Positions 14,501 through 26,500 of a DNA stretch of 64,000 bases are shown here, one piece after another. The translations under genes and the position numbers were made by a program. The notes under the pieces are model-generated. The model had not been told where the DNA came from. It searched no databases and worked only from the letters and a program-made list of their open reading frames with translations. The DNA is taken from contig VZRZ01004300.1 in NCBI GenBank assembly GCA_013398175.1, positions 1,091,369-1,155,368 of the forward strand. The letters are read 5' to 3'. This DNA is from Climacteris rufus (Eukaryota > Chordata > Aves > Passeriformes > Climacteridae). Position 1 is the first letter of the stretch. Every line of letters starts with the position of its first letter.

Positions 14501-17500
14501 AGATGATGACCCTTATGTAAGTATTCTTGTAAACATTTCCTCAGAGATTTCAATGTCATTTTCCACTTGACATCTTTCATAATGCTAAATGTAGCATTTT
14601 TTCTTGGAAACGTTGTATCATACTTAAAACTATTTGCGTGGAGGATTTTTTCTTCTATACAACCCCCAAACCTAGTTTTTCAAAGAGCATCATTTTATTT
14701 TGTCTAAAACACCTTTCAGGAAATGAACTATGGTTTTTATTTTTCTGAAGGGCCATTTTCATGGAATGCTGTAAGTACTGAACTAAGTTAACATCATAAT
14801 GGCACTGAGGCTTCAGCAACTGAAAAAGGGTTTTCTTCTGCATTTAAATACCAGTTCCTTGGAGATCATGCTTTTTTCCCTGACTTTTTATGAACTTGCT
14901 TTCATAACTGGGTTTTGCACAGGCTTCAGGGGACAGCAGTGGCAATGGCAGCATTGAAGAACATGAAGTTTCTGAGGCACAAGAAGCCCTTGCACCTTCC
15001 CATGTTCCCATAAGGGTAAATGTATTTGATTTATTTACTTTAAATTTCTGTTTCAGTATTACTCTATTAAAGGGTGGACTCTGGATTTGGTCACTAGTTT
15101 TTCGTATGTGGCAACTTCCAAAGGCTCCTGTGAGAATAACATGCACCCATCCATAAGAATGTGATGCTGGTCCAGATCAAAAATCTGGTATATTTGATAA
15201 CAATCAGCAACCAGCACTCTGGGAAGAGTATAATAAAAGATTAGGGACGTATACATGACGTGTAGCAGGAATAATCTTTTACTCTGCATCATTTTTTATG
15301 TCAGAAAAGGCCTGATCAGGAGTATATGTGTTTAGTGGACCTCAGCTGAGTCATTCATCCTTGAATTTCTCCCTTTGTTGTTTGGGGGTTTTTAACATAT
15401 GAGAATTTTACCATCCTCAGATTCCTGCTTCAGAATTCCTTAGTTAATTTAATTACACATTTTGTGAAGGATGTACACCTTTTGCCTGCCCTGCTGAACA
15501 TGCTAACTGCAGCTCTCATTTGGTGGTTAAGCAACTGGATAACAGAATAAACAGTCGTTTATTATTATATTTAGATATTCCTGTCACATTGCGTTCCCCT
15601 TCCCTTTTTGTGCCAGGCTTAAATGTTTCTGTCCATTCTTCACAATGAAGCTTTCCATGCTGCTTGTGTCAAACATTCCTTTTTTTAATCCAAGTTCTCA
15701 TTGGTTCCTTTAGAGAAAATCAGTAGGTTTCTGAGAAATTACTTCACAGAAACCACGCTCACATTTGCCTGATATAGCACATACTTCAGCTATTTCATTG
15801 TTGAATCCTCCAGAACCTGTGGGCAAACACTTTTCTGTTGTGATGAATTGTCATTCATTTAGTGTGTTTCCTACCTTTTTCATACAAATATTTCAGTTTT
15901 AGACATGTCCTCTGCTGAATTTCCCAAGAATATTCTCTGGCAGGAATTTTGACTCTTCCAAGGTCAATGTGAATGGAAGAAAACCTTATTTTTTTTTCTA
16001 TTATGGTCTGAAAATTCTCTGATCACTCCTTTTACAGCTTTATTGAGTGCTTCTGATGTGTTTGAATCCATTTTTATTAATTTTTTTTGCCTTTTACATA
16101 TCACTCATTTAACTCATTTTGGCCTGCCTTGTGCTTTGCACAGAATCACAGACTAGCTGAGTTTGAAAGAGACCTCTGAAAGTTGTCCTGTCCAACTCCC
16201 TTCTCAAAGCAGAGCCAAGTACAGCAGGTCACTCAGTGAGCAGGTTGTTCAGTGCCAGTGGGTTTTGGATTTCCCCAAGAATGGAGACTCCACTGCCTCT
16301 CTGTTTCAACGTAGGGTTTTTTTTCTGACATAGAACCAGAATTTCATGTATTTTAATTTGTGTCCATTGTCTCTTTTCCCTTTACTGGCTACCACCAGTG
16401 AGAAGGATCTGGCTCTATCTTCTTTACTCCCTCTTATCAGGATCTTCTACACATTGATAAGATTATTCTGAGCTTTCTTGAGGCAGTTCTTGCTCTCTTT
16501 CTCTAAGAGATCAAAAACCAGACAGTTGGCCTTGGTACTGCACAGAGTAATTCCTCAGGGGATGCAGGACTTGCACTTTACTTTTGCTGAATTTCTGCAG
16601 CCAGGTAGGGCTCTTTTGAATGGCAGCAAAATCACCTAGCACTTGGTGATTTCTCCGTTTTACAACACGCCAAGAAATTTAATCCATGAAATCTTAGTGT
16701 GCCCTGACTTCTTCTCATTTGGATAAAACTGTAGCTAATTCAGGAAAGATGTCTAGCTTCTCTATCCAGAAAAATATCTGTTCCTTTGGCTATTGTTTTT
16801 AGCTTCTGTTTAATAATCTTCATAATTAGTGCACTGTTCAAAATTACACACAACGATAGTAGAAATTTTGGGTTTCATTGCTCCTTCTGAAAGATGTGCT
16901 TTAATCCCAGCTGGCCACTAAACACCACATGGCTACTCACTCACTGCCCCACCAGTGGGATGGGGAGAGAATTGGAAGAGGAAAGGTCAGAAAACTTGTG
17001 GTTTGAGAAAAAGACACTTTAATAGGTAAAGCAATGCTGAGCTGGAATGAAACAAGCCAAAGGTTGTACTTGAAAATGCAGTCTCTGGCAAGTGTACATT
17101 GCTTGTGTTTTCCTCCCTCTCTATGGGTTTGTCAAGTGTACATCTCTTGCTTTGGAGGAATGGAGTTCAAAGGTATTACACTAGTTTTCTCAAGATTCTA
17201 TTTTGCTTCATAGATGTGGTAGTTCTGATTACTTTGAGGAAGGTAATTAGCAATTCTCCCCTTAAAATATGTGGTAAGCCTTTACTCTAAACAGTCCTTT
17301 GGGATTTTTTTTTTTTTTTAGCCTGAAGATACATTGGCTGAACCAGTGGAAGCCCCCCCAACTATACTGTCTTATTTGGAAGAAAATTATTTCTCTGGAA
17401 ATCACAGATCAGAAGAAACCTCAGAAGCAGCTAAATTTAAAGAACAAGGCACTGCCTCGGGTTTTGGGTTCTGGTTTTTTTTGGGGGGGGGTGGAGTAAT

Positions 17501-20500
17501 TTATGTTTTCTGGTTCTGAGTTTGTCATTTCCCTGTGTATGAAAAGCCACTAGCATATTTTGGGTGCTGCCAGGAAAGGAAAATCCTATGGTTTTGGACA
17601 TCCTGTGTGCTACAAAAGAACACAGCCACTGTTCAACACATCTCTCACTTTTCCCTCCATATAGGGGCTTATCTCAGTCTTGTTGTTGTTAAACATGCAG
17701 AGAATAGATTTACCCTTCTATAGTGTGGACATTTCAGTCACAGATTTATGGTTCATACTTTAAAATTTAAAAATGTAAAAAAAAATTGGATAAAACTAAA
17801 AAACTGAATTGAGGAGATGCTGCTGTGACACTTTACAATGATCAAGTAAAGTGCAAGTGGTAAGCAAAGGGAATGAAAGGAGAAAAATCCTCTTCATTCT
17901 GCTCACACAGACATACCTTCTGCAAATAATCCTCTAAAGCCATGTGGCACCTTTCAAATGGTTTTAAGATGGGTATTTATTTGATGACCTCCTATAGTAA
18001 AGTACAGCCTTTCATGTATTTCAAAACTGAATACCACCTCTGAATAAACAACTATATCCTACTTCTGTTCCCTGCCAAGGATGTGCATCTGCCTATGCAC
18101 CAGTGGGGTGTTTTGGGTACAAATGTAGGCAGCGGAGCAAGGAAAGCAAAGCATAATGCACTGAGGAATCCAGTCCTCTGCTGCTAGGACAACTTCAGGT
18201 CACTCCTAGAAAACAAAAAGAAAAGCTAGTTATATTAATAAGGCCAAAGGCAAGGTTGCTATTTAAATTCCATACATACTTCATATGTACCTGTTGTAAT
18301 TACCTCTTATTTTTTGTGGTATATAAATGACAAATAAGCAACCATTAGACTAGAGCTAAAGGTTAAAATGATGATGCAATACAGTCCTTTACCTTAAAAT
18401 ATACATTTGTTTTGTAATTTTACTCTCACTTTTCTCTTTTTTCTTCCTTTTAAAATTTTCAGAGTTGTAGGAGGACTAATATTAATCTTTGGAATGTATT
18501 TTAGTCATAATCTGAATGATTTCTCTTTTTGTACAACTTGCAGCATCTGTATCTGATAAATACCTCTGGGCAGGTTTTATTGTGCTCTCTCATTAATAAG
18601 TGATTATTTTACTTAGGATCATCTGTCATGGAAACTGGACAAGGCAACAGTGAGTCTACCACCGTCACACAGAAAATCTTAAGGGAGGAAGATGGCTCTG
18701 GTGCTGGTGTTTTGCCAGGAGTAAACAGAGAGGAGGTCTGTATAATGGGTTTATCATATGCCTAATCTTTTTTTCCCCCAAACAGAAAAATCCATGAATT
18801 ACAAGTGTTTCTCTGAATTGGTACCTTGATCTATTCCATCTTAACAGCATGGCAAAATAAAAGTTACTTTTCAAATTCTTGAATGTTTTCTCCTGACTTC
18901 AGTTTGAAAAGCACTTGAACTATGCAGAAGTTTGGATCTATAACCATTGAAATGGGCTTGAGATTTTTGACTAAAAAATTAATTTGTTCTTTCAGTTCTG
19001 CATTTTTTTCAGTTTTAATTTAAGAAAGTGAGAAACAAAGAAAATAGACAACTAAATCCTCATTTTGCCAGGACCAGGAATATCTGTAAATTACATTCAA
19101 AGCACCAAGGCTTGTCGCATTTTCAAAAGAATTCTTTGCCAAAACCCTTATAAAATTAGATTCTCCTTTTGTGTGAACTCCTGTGGGTCTGGCTCCTAGA
19201 CAAGGAAAGTAAGACAAAACACAAGGCTATAGCCTGTCTCTGGTTTGATGTTCACACAATGCCAAGGACCATGGCAGCCCTTTTAACTCCTACACAGAGC
19301 GTGCACCAGCCTCCCCAAATGGAGTGTCTGCCCTGTGCAGCAAAGCCACCCTCACTGGTGAGACCCTGGACTTTGAAAGATACTGTGCCTACTGCATTTG
19401 TAAGGCAGTGTGTAACCTGAATTGTATGTGATTCTACAAATTAGAATTACGTATGTCACACCTTTGTAATACTGCGAGCTATTCAAATACTTGTCCTACT
19501 TGTTGGTATATTTCAAAATAATCAGCTGGCAGTACATTTTTCTTTAATTAACATTCCAAATCCAACAGCCACCACAGATTTTTTTAAGCAGAAAATAAAT
19601 GATGACCTTTTCTTCCTCTTGCATTTGAGACCCCTGCATCAAAATTCCATTCTTTATATTGCTTGAAACTACAGTCAGCTATGACAGCTTATTTTTGCCA
19701 GAAAACACACAGCATCATGTGTGACAGAAATCTAGAATAAAATTTCCACATTGTGCATGTTTACTTCAAGTGTTTAAGGTTGCTCCTTGTAGGATCTTCT
19801 TGTGTTTCTGTGTTTACTGTGGTAAAATATAACAAAGGGTGAAACATTAGGTTAAGGATCATCCACTGGAGCTGACATACAAAAAGTTTTAGTATTTGTT
19901 GGAGAACTTCAAAATATAATTCCTCTAACATTTTCCTGCCTGCACTCACGTTTTTTTAAGGCAGCATTTCTAATATCAGATAAACTATTACTATTAACAT
20001 CCTTTTTTTTCCCCCCAGTTTTGGCCCATTTTTCTTAAAGAAAAATCCAGTCTTGATTTAAGAAGTGAGACACATAAAGCTTAAATCTATTGTGACATGT
20101 AGTTTTGCTACTTACTTATCTTTACAAGCTTTTCTAGACCTTATTCCAATTTCAACATATTTTTCACTACATAGATACACAGGATGATTATATAATAAGA
20201 TAATAAACAATCTTTTGGAAAATAATAATTAAAAAAAAATGTTACTGCTACTCGTCTCCCAGTTTTCACTTGTGCCCAGTGTTGCTCCTTCCTAGACACA
20301 GAATCTGGCATTTGTTCTTGTTTGGTTTCAAGCTATTAATCATTACCCAATGCAAGCTACCCAAATCCCTCTGCAAGGCCTCCTGTCTCTCAGGAGAGCC
20401 AGCAGCACCTCCCAGTTTGGTATCATCAGCAAACTTGCTAATGGTGCATTCAACTCCTGCATCCATACAATTAATAAATATATTTGAACAGACCTGGCCC

Positions 20501-23500
20501 TAGGAACATCACTGAGGACTGGTCAGCAGCCAGATGTAGCCCTGTTCACTGCAACCTTTGAGCTCTGCCCTTCAGCCGGTTCTTCACCCAGGGCATCATG
20601 GACCCATGCATCCCACAGTTGGAAAACTTGTCCCCAAGGATGCTGTGATGGATGGTATCAAAACCCGTATGAAAACCCAGGAAAATCACATCCACTTCTG
20701 TCTCTTCATCCTACATGTAGATGACTTCACCACAGGAAAATACCAAATTAGTTAAACAGGACTTTTCCTTCGTGAACCCATGATGAGTGTGCTTGATGAG
20801 TGCAGTGTTCTTCAAATGCCTTTCTGTGGTACTCGGTATAATCTTCTCCCCAGTTTTCCAGGAACTGAGGTTAGACTAACAGATCTGTAGTTCTGCATCT
20901 TCCCCTACACCTTTTTTGTGTACTGGAATAACACTGACTGTCTTCCAGCCAACAGGAGCCTCCCCAGACTCCCAAGACCTTTGGTAGATGATTGAGAGGG
21001 GTCCTGCCCTAACATCTGCTACCTCCTTCAGTACTCTGTATAAACACTGTATCACTGTTATCTCATTCAGGGTATGATCTCTACCCACAGTTTGACTGAA
21101 TAGACTCTCTTGTAACATTTTTCCAGATGACAAAAATTCTTTAATGAGGCTAGATTAAAAATAATTTCTGGTCTTTGGGACCTTTCCTTGTGACAAAACC
21201 CAGAAAGGTCTTTACAAAATCAGCTAAAAGATCCTTTGCTGAAAGCTGACATGCTGCTAACTTTAAAATGCTTCAAAAGTTACTATATTACATCCCTCCT
21301 AGTTTCATTAGCTGCTAATGGAACTCAAAATATTTAACTGGTGCTATAAAATGTGAGTAAATCCTAGTGCTTATTTCAAAATACAATACTGGCTTAAGTG
21401 TTCTGTCCTGTATACTAGATTTTAATTTAAATGTGTGTTAGTGGTCAAGCTTCATTCCTGGAAGGTTTTATTTTGTTCCTGGAATATTTAAATTATTCAT
21501 TTTATTATTCTTACTTTCTCTTGACGTTATACTAATGTTTAGCAATATTTTGGTCTTGCTTGTTCTCCATTTTTAGTCTTTGCTATCAGTTTCCTTGTTT
21601 CACCCTCTGTCACTTTTTAACCAATATGCAACCCTCCGTTATTAGAGTTATAGATCTTGGGGAAGTTGGCTAAAGCATTCCTAAACAAGTCTATTTCAAC
21701 TCTCACAGTTTTCTCCCAGACAGACTGAGTTTGTGAAAATGGTATTTTTCAAACCTACACTATTGATTTAGACTGTGCAGATTTATGTGGATATGAAATT
21801 AGATCATGATCATTTGCATCTAGGTAACCAGCACAGAGAGCCACTAATTTTTTATGTGTATGAATGATCTCTAATATGGATTGCCTTTGCTGAATGGAAT
21901 ATGCTCTTTGTATGGTGCTTATCAGGTTGTGACTGCATTGAACAAAACAAGGATTCTAGGAGAGAGGGAAGAGGGGGGAGAAGAAAGGACAAAAATGGGA
22001 AAAGTAATGCAACATATTTTTCATATTTCACGTTTTAATTACTCAGGGCCAGAAAGGTGAGGATGTAGAGGATGGGTCCACAGGATCTCTAGGAGGGTCA
22101 GGACTAGAAGATGTGGAAAAAAAAGATCAAGGACCTTCTGGACCTCCAGGGAAACTTGGACAACTTGGGCAGCCTGTGAGTATTTTCTTCACATGCCTTC
22201 TTCAGTGGCTTCCATATATCCAGGATGTCACATAGTTCAGATCCTTGTGAACCATCAGCACAAGATGCATACAATTAAACAGAAGTGTGAAACATCACAC
22301 TGTGACATAGTGTTTGATACAGTTCTGACTCATTATTTTGTCACTGCACAACACGTCAAAATACACCTTATTGCTTTTCTCATTTATTGCTTCTATTTTA
22401 GAGTGTTTTATTTACCTTTCTAACAAAGATGTTTTATTCTAGGACATTCCTGGTAAAAGTGGCTCACCTGTAAGTACCCTTTTATACATATTTTGTTAAC
22501 TGAATTTAAAAAAAAACACAACAACATTTTTTAATGAGTCTCTCCTACATTGAGGCTTAAGCAGCAAAGTGCTTTCTTCATCTCCTGTCTTTAGAAGACA
22601 GTTCTGGTGCTGTAGTTGACATCCTCACGTTGCCAAGAGAGCAAAATCCAGGTTTCTAAGAGAAATGTATGATTTCCCAGTTGCAAAATAGTAAGGGGCA
22701 CAAGCAGCTGCACCAAGAGTTCAGCTCTGTGAGGTTGGCTTTGATTGCAGAGAGGAATTTCGAAAAGAGGACATACTCAGATCCCTTCTAGGGCAAAATG
22801 AAGTGCTTCATTGACCCTTCATAGACACACGTTGCCCGCTCCTAACCTCAGCTGCAATTAACTTTGTAGTTAATTGAGAGTCCTTTTGAGTTAATTGAGA
22901 TATGCCTCTGACCCCTTAACTCTGTGCAGTTAATCGACTACACCTTCTGCTTCATTCCTGCTTCCTTTCTCTGCATTCCTCTACTTTACCCTTTGCTGTC
23001 ACATTTGCTGTCCTCTTCCTGGGATGTTCCTTCCCACCTAACTCCCATCCCTGAGTCAGTTCACCATGAGCTGCTGATAGACTGCATGTGCATCCTCTGT
23101 GATGAAGGGTTGCCCAGCAATGCACACAGTAACCAATCCATAGCTGTCATATTCCATGCACATCTCAGCTCCTGTTGTGTATCTGTCATCTACTGATGCT
23201 GTACTGCCTGGCTTCTTTGTTTCCTTTCTCATTTGTTTGTTGCTGCCACTTTGTTCATCTTTCCCCTCCCTAAGAGCTTCGCACCCAGAGGCTGTCACCA
23301 TTCCCATGCCTGCTTCTCTTTTTTTATACTAACACGTGCCACTGCTGGGCCCTTCCTGTCCCTTCCTGTCCCCTGCAGCTGAAACTCAAATGAAACTGGT
23401 GCGTTTTAAGGTATGAAAAAAATAATTCAGTAGTCAATAATGCATTATTCAGCTCCTGCCTGAATGCTCCCTTCAGACATTGGTATGTTCAAAGAAACGT

Positions 23501-26500
23501 AGCTGGATTTGCAAATATTTAGCCAAAGCTCAGGCTATATGTCATTAGGGTGTTTTTGCACAAGAAGTTTGTATTTTCTGCATTGACAGAAGTCTCACTA
23601 CTTCCATGAAGAATATTTTCAAAGAAAATTCTATGAAACCAATGTATCTTAGAGAAAAATCTTTTAATGTAATGCAAGTGCTTCAAAAACAATTGTTCTG
23701 CCCTTGTGAAAAAAAAATATTCAGGTTGGTTAAGACAAAAAAGTGTTTTAGTAGGTGGCGGGAGTAAGCTGAAGTTAATGGTATGGTTTGGGGCACTCAG
23801 AGTAGCAGTTGGCAGTGGTGTGTTACAAATACTACAGTTTTCAATATACTTGTCATCAGTGCTGTGGTGGTCCAGTTGGCACACTGTCAGATACAAATGC
23901 AGCCTGCCAAGTGTTTCCATCTGTGTCCCCCAAACAGGCTTCTGTGCCACTTTGCTGCGGGCAGAGTAGATGTGGTAAGAGGCACATTTTGGGCACTGCC
24001 AGCTGCATAGAGGTCCAAATCCCATATCTCCTCCCACTGCACAAACCAAGAGTTAAATCTAGCACCTTTAGATCCAGTCTCTGCTGCTAAGTGTGCAGCC
24101 TATTTAAGCTGCATAACTGATAATGTCTAATTAAATAAAAAAAAAATGTTTTCTTTTAGGGTAAAAATGGACTTCAGGGGTTGCCAGGACAGAAAGGGAA
24201 CCCAGGCCCAAAAGGTGAAAAGGTACGTGTCCTGTTAGTACTCAACAATTAATCAGGTACCATCTGTGCTTGGATGTGTGTTAATTTGGTACACTCTGTG
24301 ACAGAAATAAAAACATGGAATCAGGGGAAGTATTTAAACATCTTACTATTCATCCATGAGTGCATGGAGGTCACCATAACAGAATCATCAGTATTTTTCA
24401 AGGATATGAATAAACTTCAGCAGTAGAAAAAGCTGGGCTTTCACAGGACAGCTAAGGAAGATATATTGAACACCTAATAAAGAAAAGTCAATTGTTATAT
24501 ATAACTGCTGTGGGCAACTTACTCCACTGGCTAAGTGATTTAACAGAGGCAGTATGATCATATTACCCTTAGGAAATGAACATAATTGAAATAAGAGTTA
24601 AACCATCTGAAGTAACAACTTGTATCTCTTCTGAGATGAAGTGATATATAATGGATTCATCTATTATTAAAGTACATGTACACAAAATTGACATATAGAC
24701 AGTAACTCCAAGTGTCAAATTAATAATCCCTTTCATCTGTTTAACAAAACAGTACAGGCATCATAAATTCACAATCACGACCCATATAAAATTCATCAGA
24801 TTCAGCCTGAAAGGATACAGAATCATTTCAAAGGTAAAATGAGTCTCCAGTACATGAATCAGGTCATGAGATTGCATGGCAACCCCCATCTCTACATTCA
24901 GCTGAACAGTTTGTCTGTTGTAATGGAAAGATATGTTGGGCAGAGGGTTCTCATAAGCTGAAGAGAAGTGAAGACATGCTGGGGAGCATCTCAGGTACCT
25001 GGGGCCCCTCTCAGGTCCATGTTCACAAAACCAGGCAGCATAGGAGACAAACAGGAGGACTTACAAATCCATGCACAGTCACAGGGCTACCACCTCTCTG
25101 AGGTTACAGACACATGGTGGGATAGCTCACACTGGAGTGTATGGATGCAGGCTCCTCAGGAAAATAGGCTGGGAAGGCAGATTTTCAGTAAGATGTTATA
25201 TCAGTTGTCCACAGACATTACAGGCACCTAAATGTCATTTGACAATTAGCTTCCTAGGTTTCCTGCAAATCTGCTGTGGTCCTTCTTGTGACCAGAGTTA
25301 TTTCTAGCATGCTTGGTACTGACATAAATAGTGCATGTGTAGGAAACCATACAATCAGTCAGGCTGCTTTTAATGAAAACAAAGCAAGTGGAAAAGATAG
25401 TTGTTTACATTTCTTCTATTCATAAGCCAAGTGGAAATTAGCAAATGCATTTTATTTTGCAGCTGCTACAGCTGCAGCTCCTGTTAGGTGACCATGATGA
25501 TCTTCAGCAACAAGTGCTACACTTACACTGCCAGATGGAACAGGCCCAGGAACTGACTGATTTGCTGCTGGTTCAGACTTTGTCTCTGACAATGTTTTGG
25601 CCTCTATGAAATAGACCTCTCTCAGACAATGCCTCAGGGGCAGCATCAATTGTTAACTGCTCCCAGAACGCTGCAAGATGAGACTGTGCATAGGTTGGCT
25701 CTGTGCTCCTCCGGTGCCATCCTAGTAGGCTTTTTACTTTCAAATACTCATGCTGATGGATTTTAGTATATTTCTAATGTTATCTAATGAAAAATACACC
25801 AAAAATCACACTCAAAATACTACCTTTGAATATGCAGGGCTAAAAAAAGCCCCAGAGCCAAGAAACTAAGGACTCTGAGCCCAGCCAGTCTGTTCTGGCT
25901 GACCTCAGCACCAAAAAATCACCCTCAGCCTTAGTTTATTCATTGGACTAGGCATCAGAAGGAGAACTTTTCAGCATCAGGAGAAGCAGCTCAGCTGTAG
26001 AGAGTTAAAGTTCTATTGGAAAGGAAAATACTCCAGTAGTCTAATCCTGATTACTTTTATGGCTATTTTAGTGAAGATATCGTAGGCTTAGTTTTTCATT
26101 TAAAAATTGGACTAATATTTTCAAGGGACACTTCAAAGAGACTTTGTGAAGTTAGCAAACAAGTGCTAAAAATCCTAACAATAGGTTCAAAAGCACTAAG
26201 GAAAGCTGACAGATTCATATGCAGAACTTTTTCTTGGCAATACTTTAAACAGACCAAATTCCTGCAGTAAAAAGCAGGACAAACAAGAAGACATTGCTCT
26301 GATCCTCTTTTACACATGTGAATAATTTTTAAGTTATTAGTTGTTCAGAAAATTGTTTCATTATCTAAATCAGTGTGATTTCCTAGGCCCAGCTGTGTTG
26401 GTAGGGTGAGCAAAGCTTAAGGAATTGATCTGTGGAAACACACAAAAGTTTAAACCAGTTATGCTCTGTAAAGACAGGCAGCACTTAATAATATCTAAAT

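Larger units (their letters stand above)
15016..17321 (+). other. COL15A1 intron with CR1 and LTR pieces
   Basis: About 2.3 kb. It carries an antisense CR1 (16139-16612) and an antisense LTR fragment (16905-17060), and ends in a run of some 17 T immediately before the acceptor AG at 17320-17321. The rest is unremarkable. Confidence 0.85.

Noticed and set aside
19169..19420. An extra acidic or mucin-like exon
   Set aside because: The frame has no Ser-Gly or acidic character, and I found no acceptor and donor pair in compatible phase.
23519..24049. A 176-codon open frame on the minus strand
   Set aside because: It lies within an intron, has no recognisable domain, and its composition (runs of Phe, His, Leu from T-rich DNA) fits chance.
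23809..24090. A Cys-rich plus-strand frame with a defensin-like CC...C look
   Set aside because: No signal peptide, no full defensin cysteine pattern, and overlapping frames in both directions are equally open; probably chance in GC-richer intron DNA.
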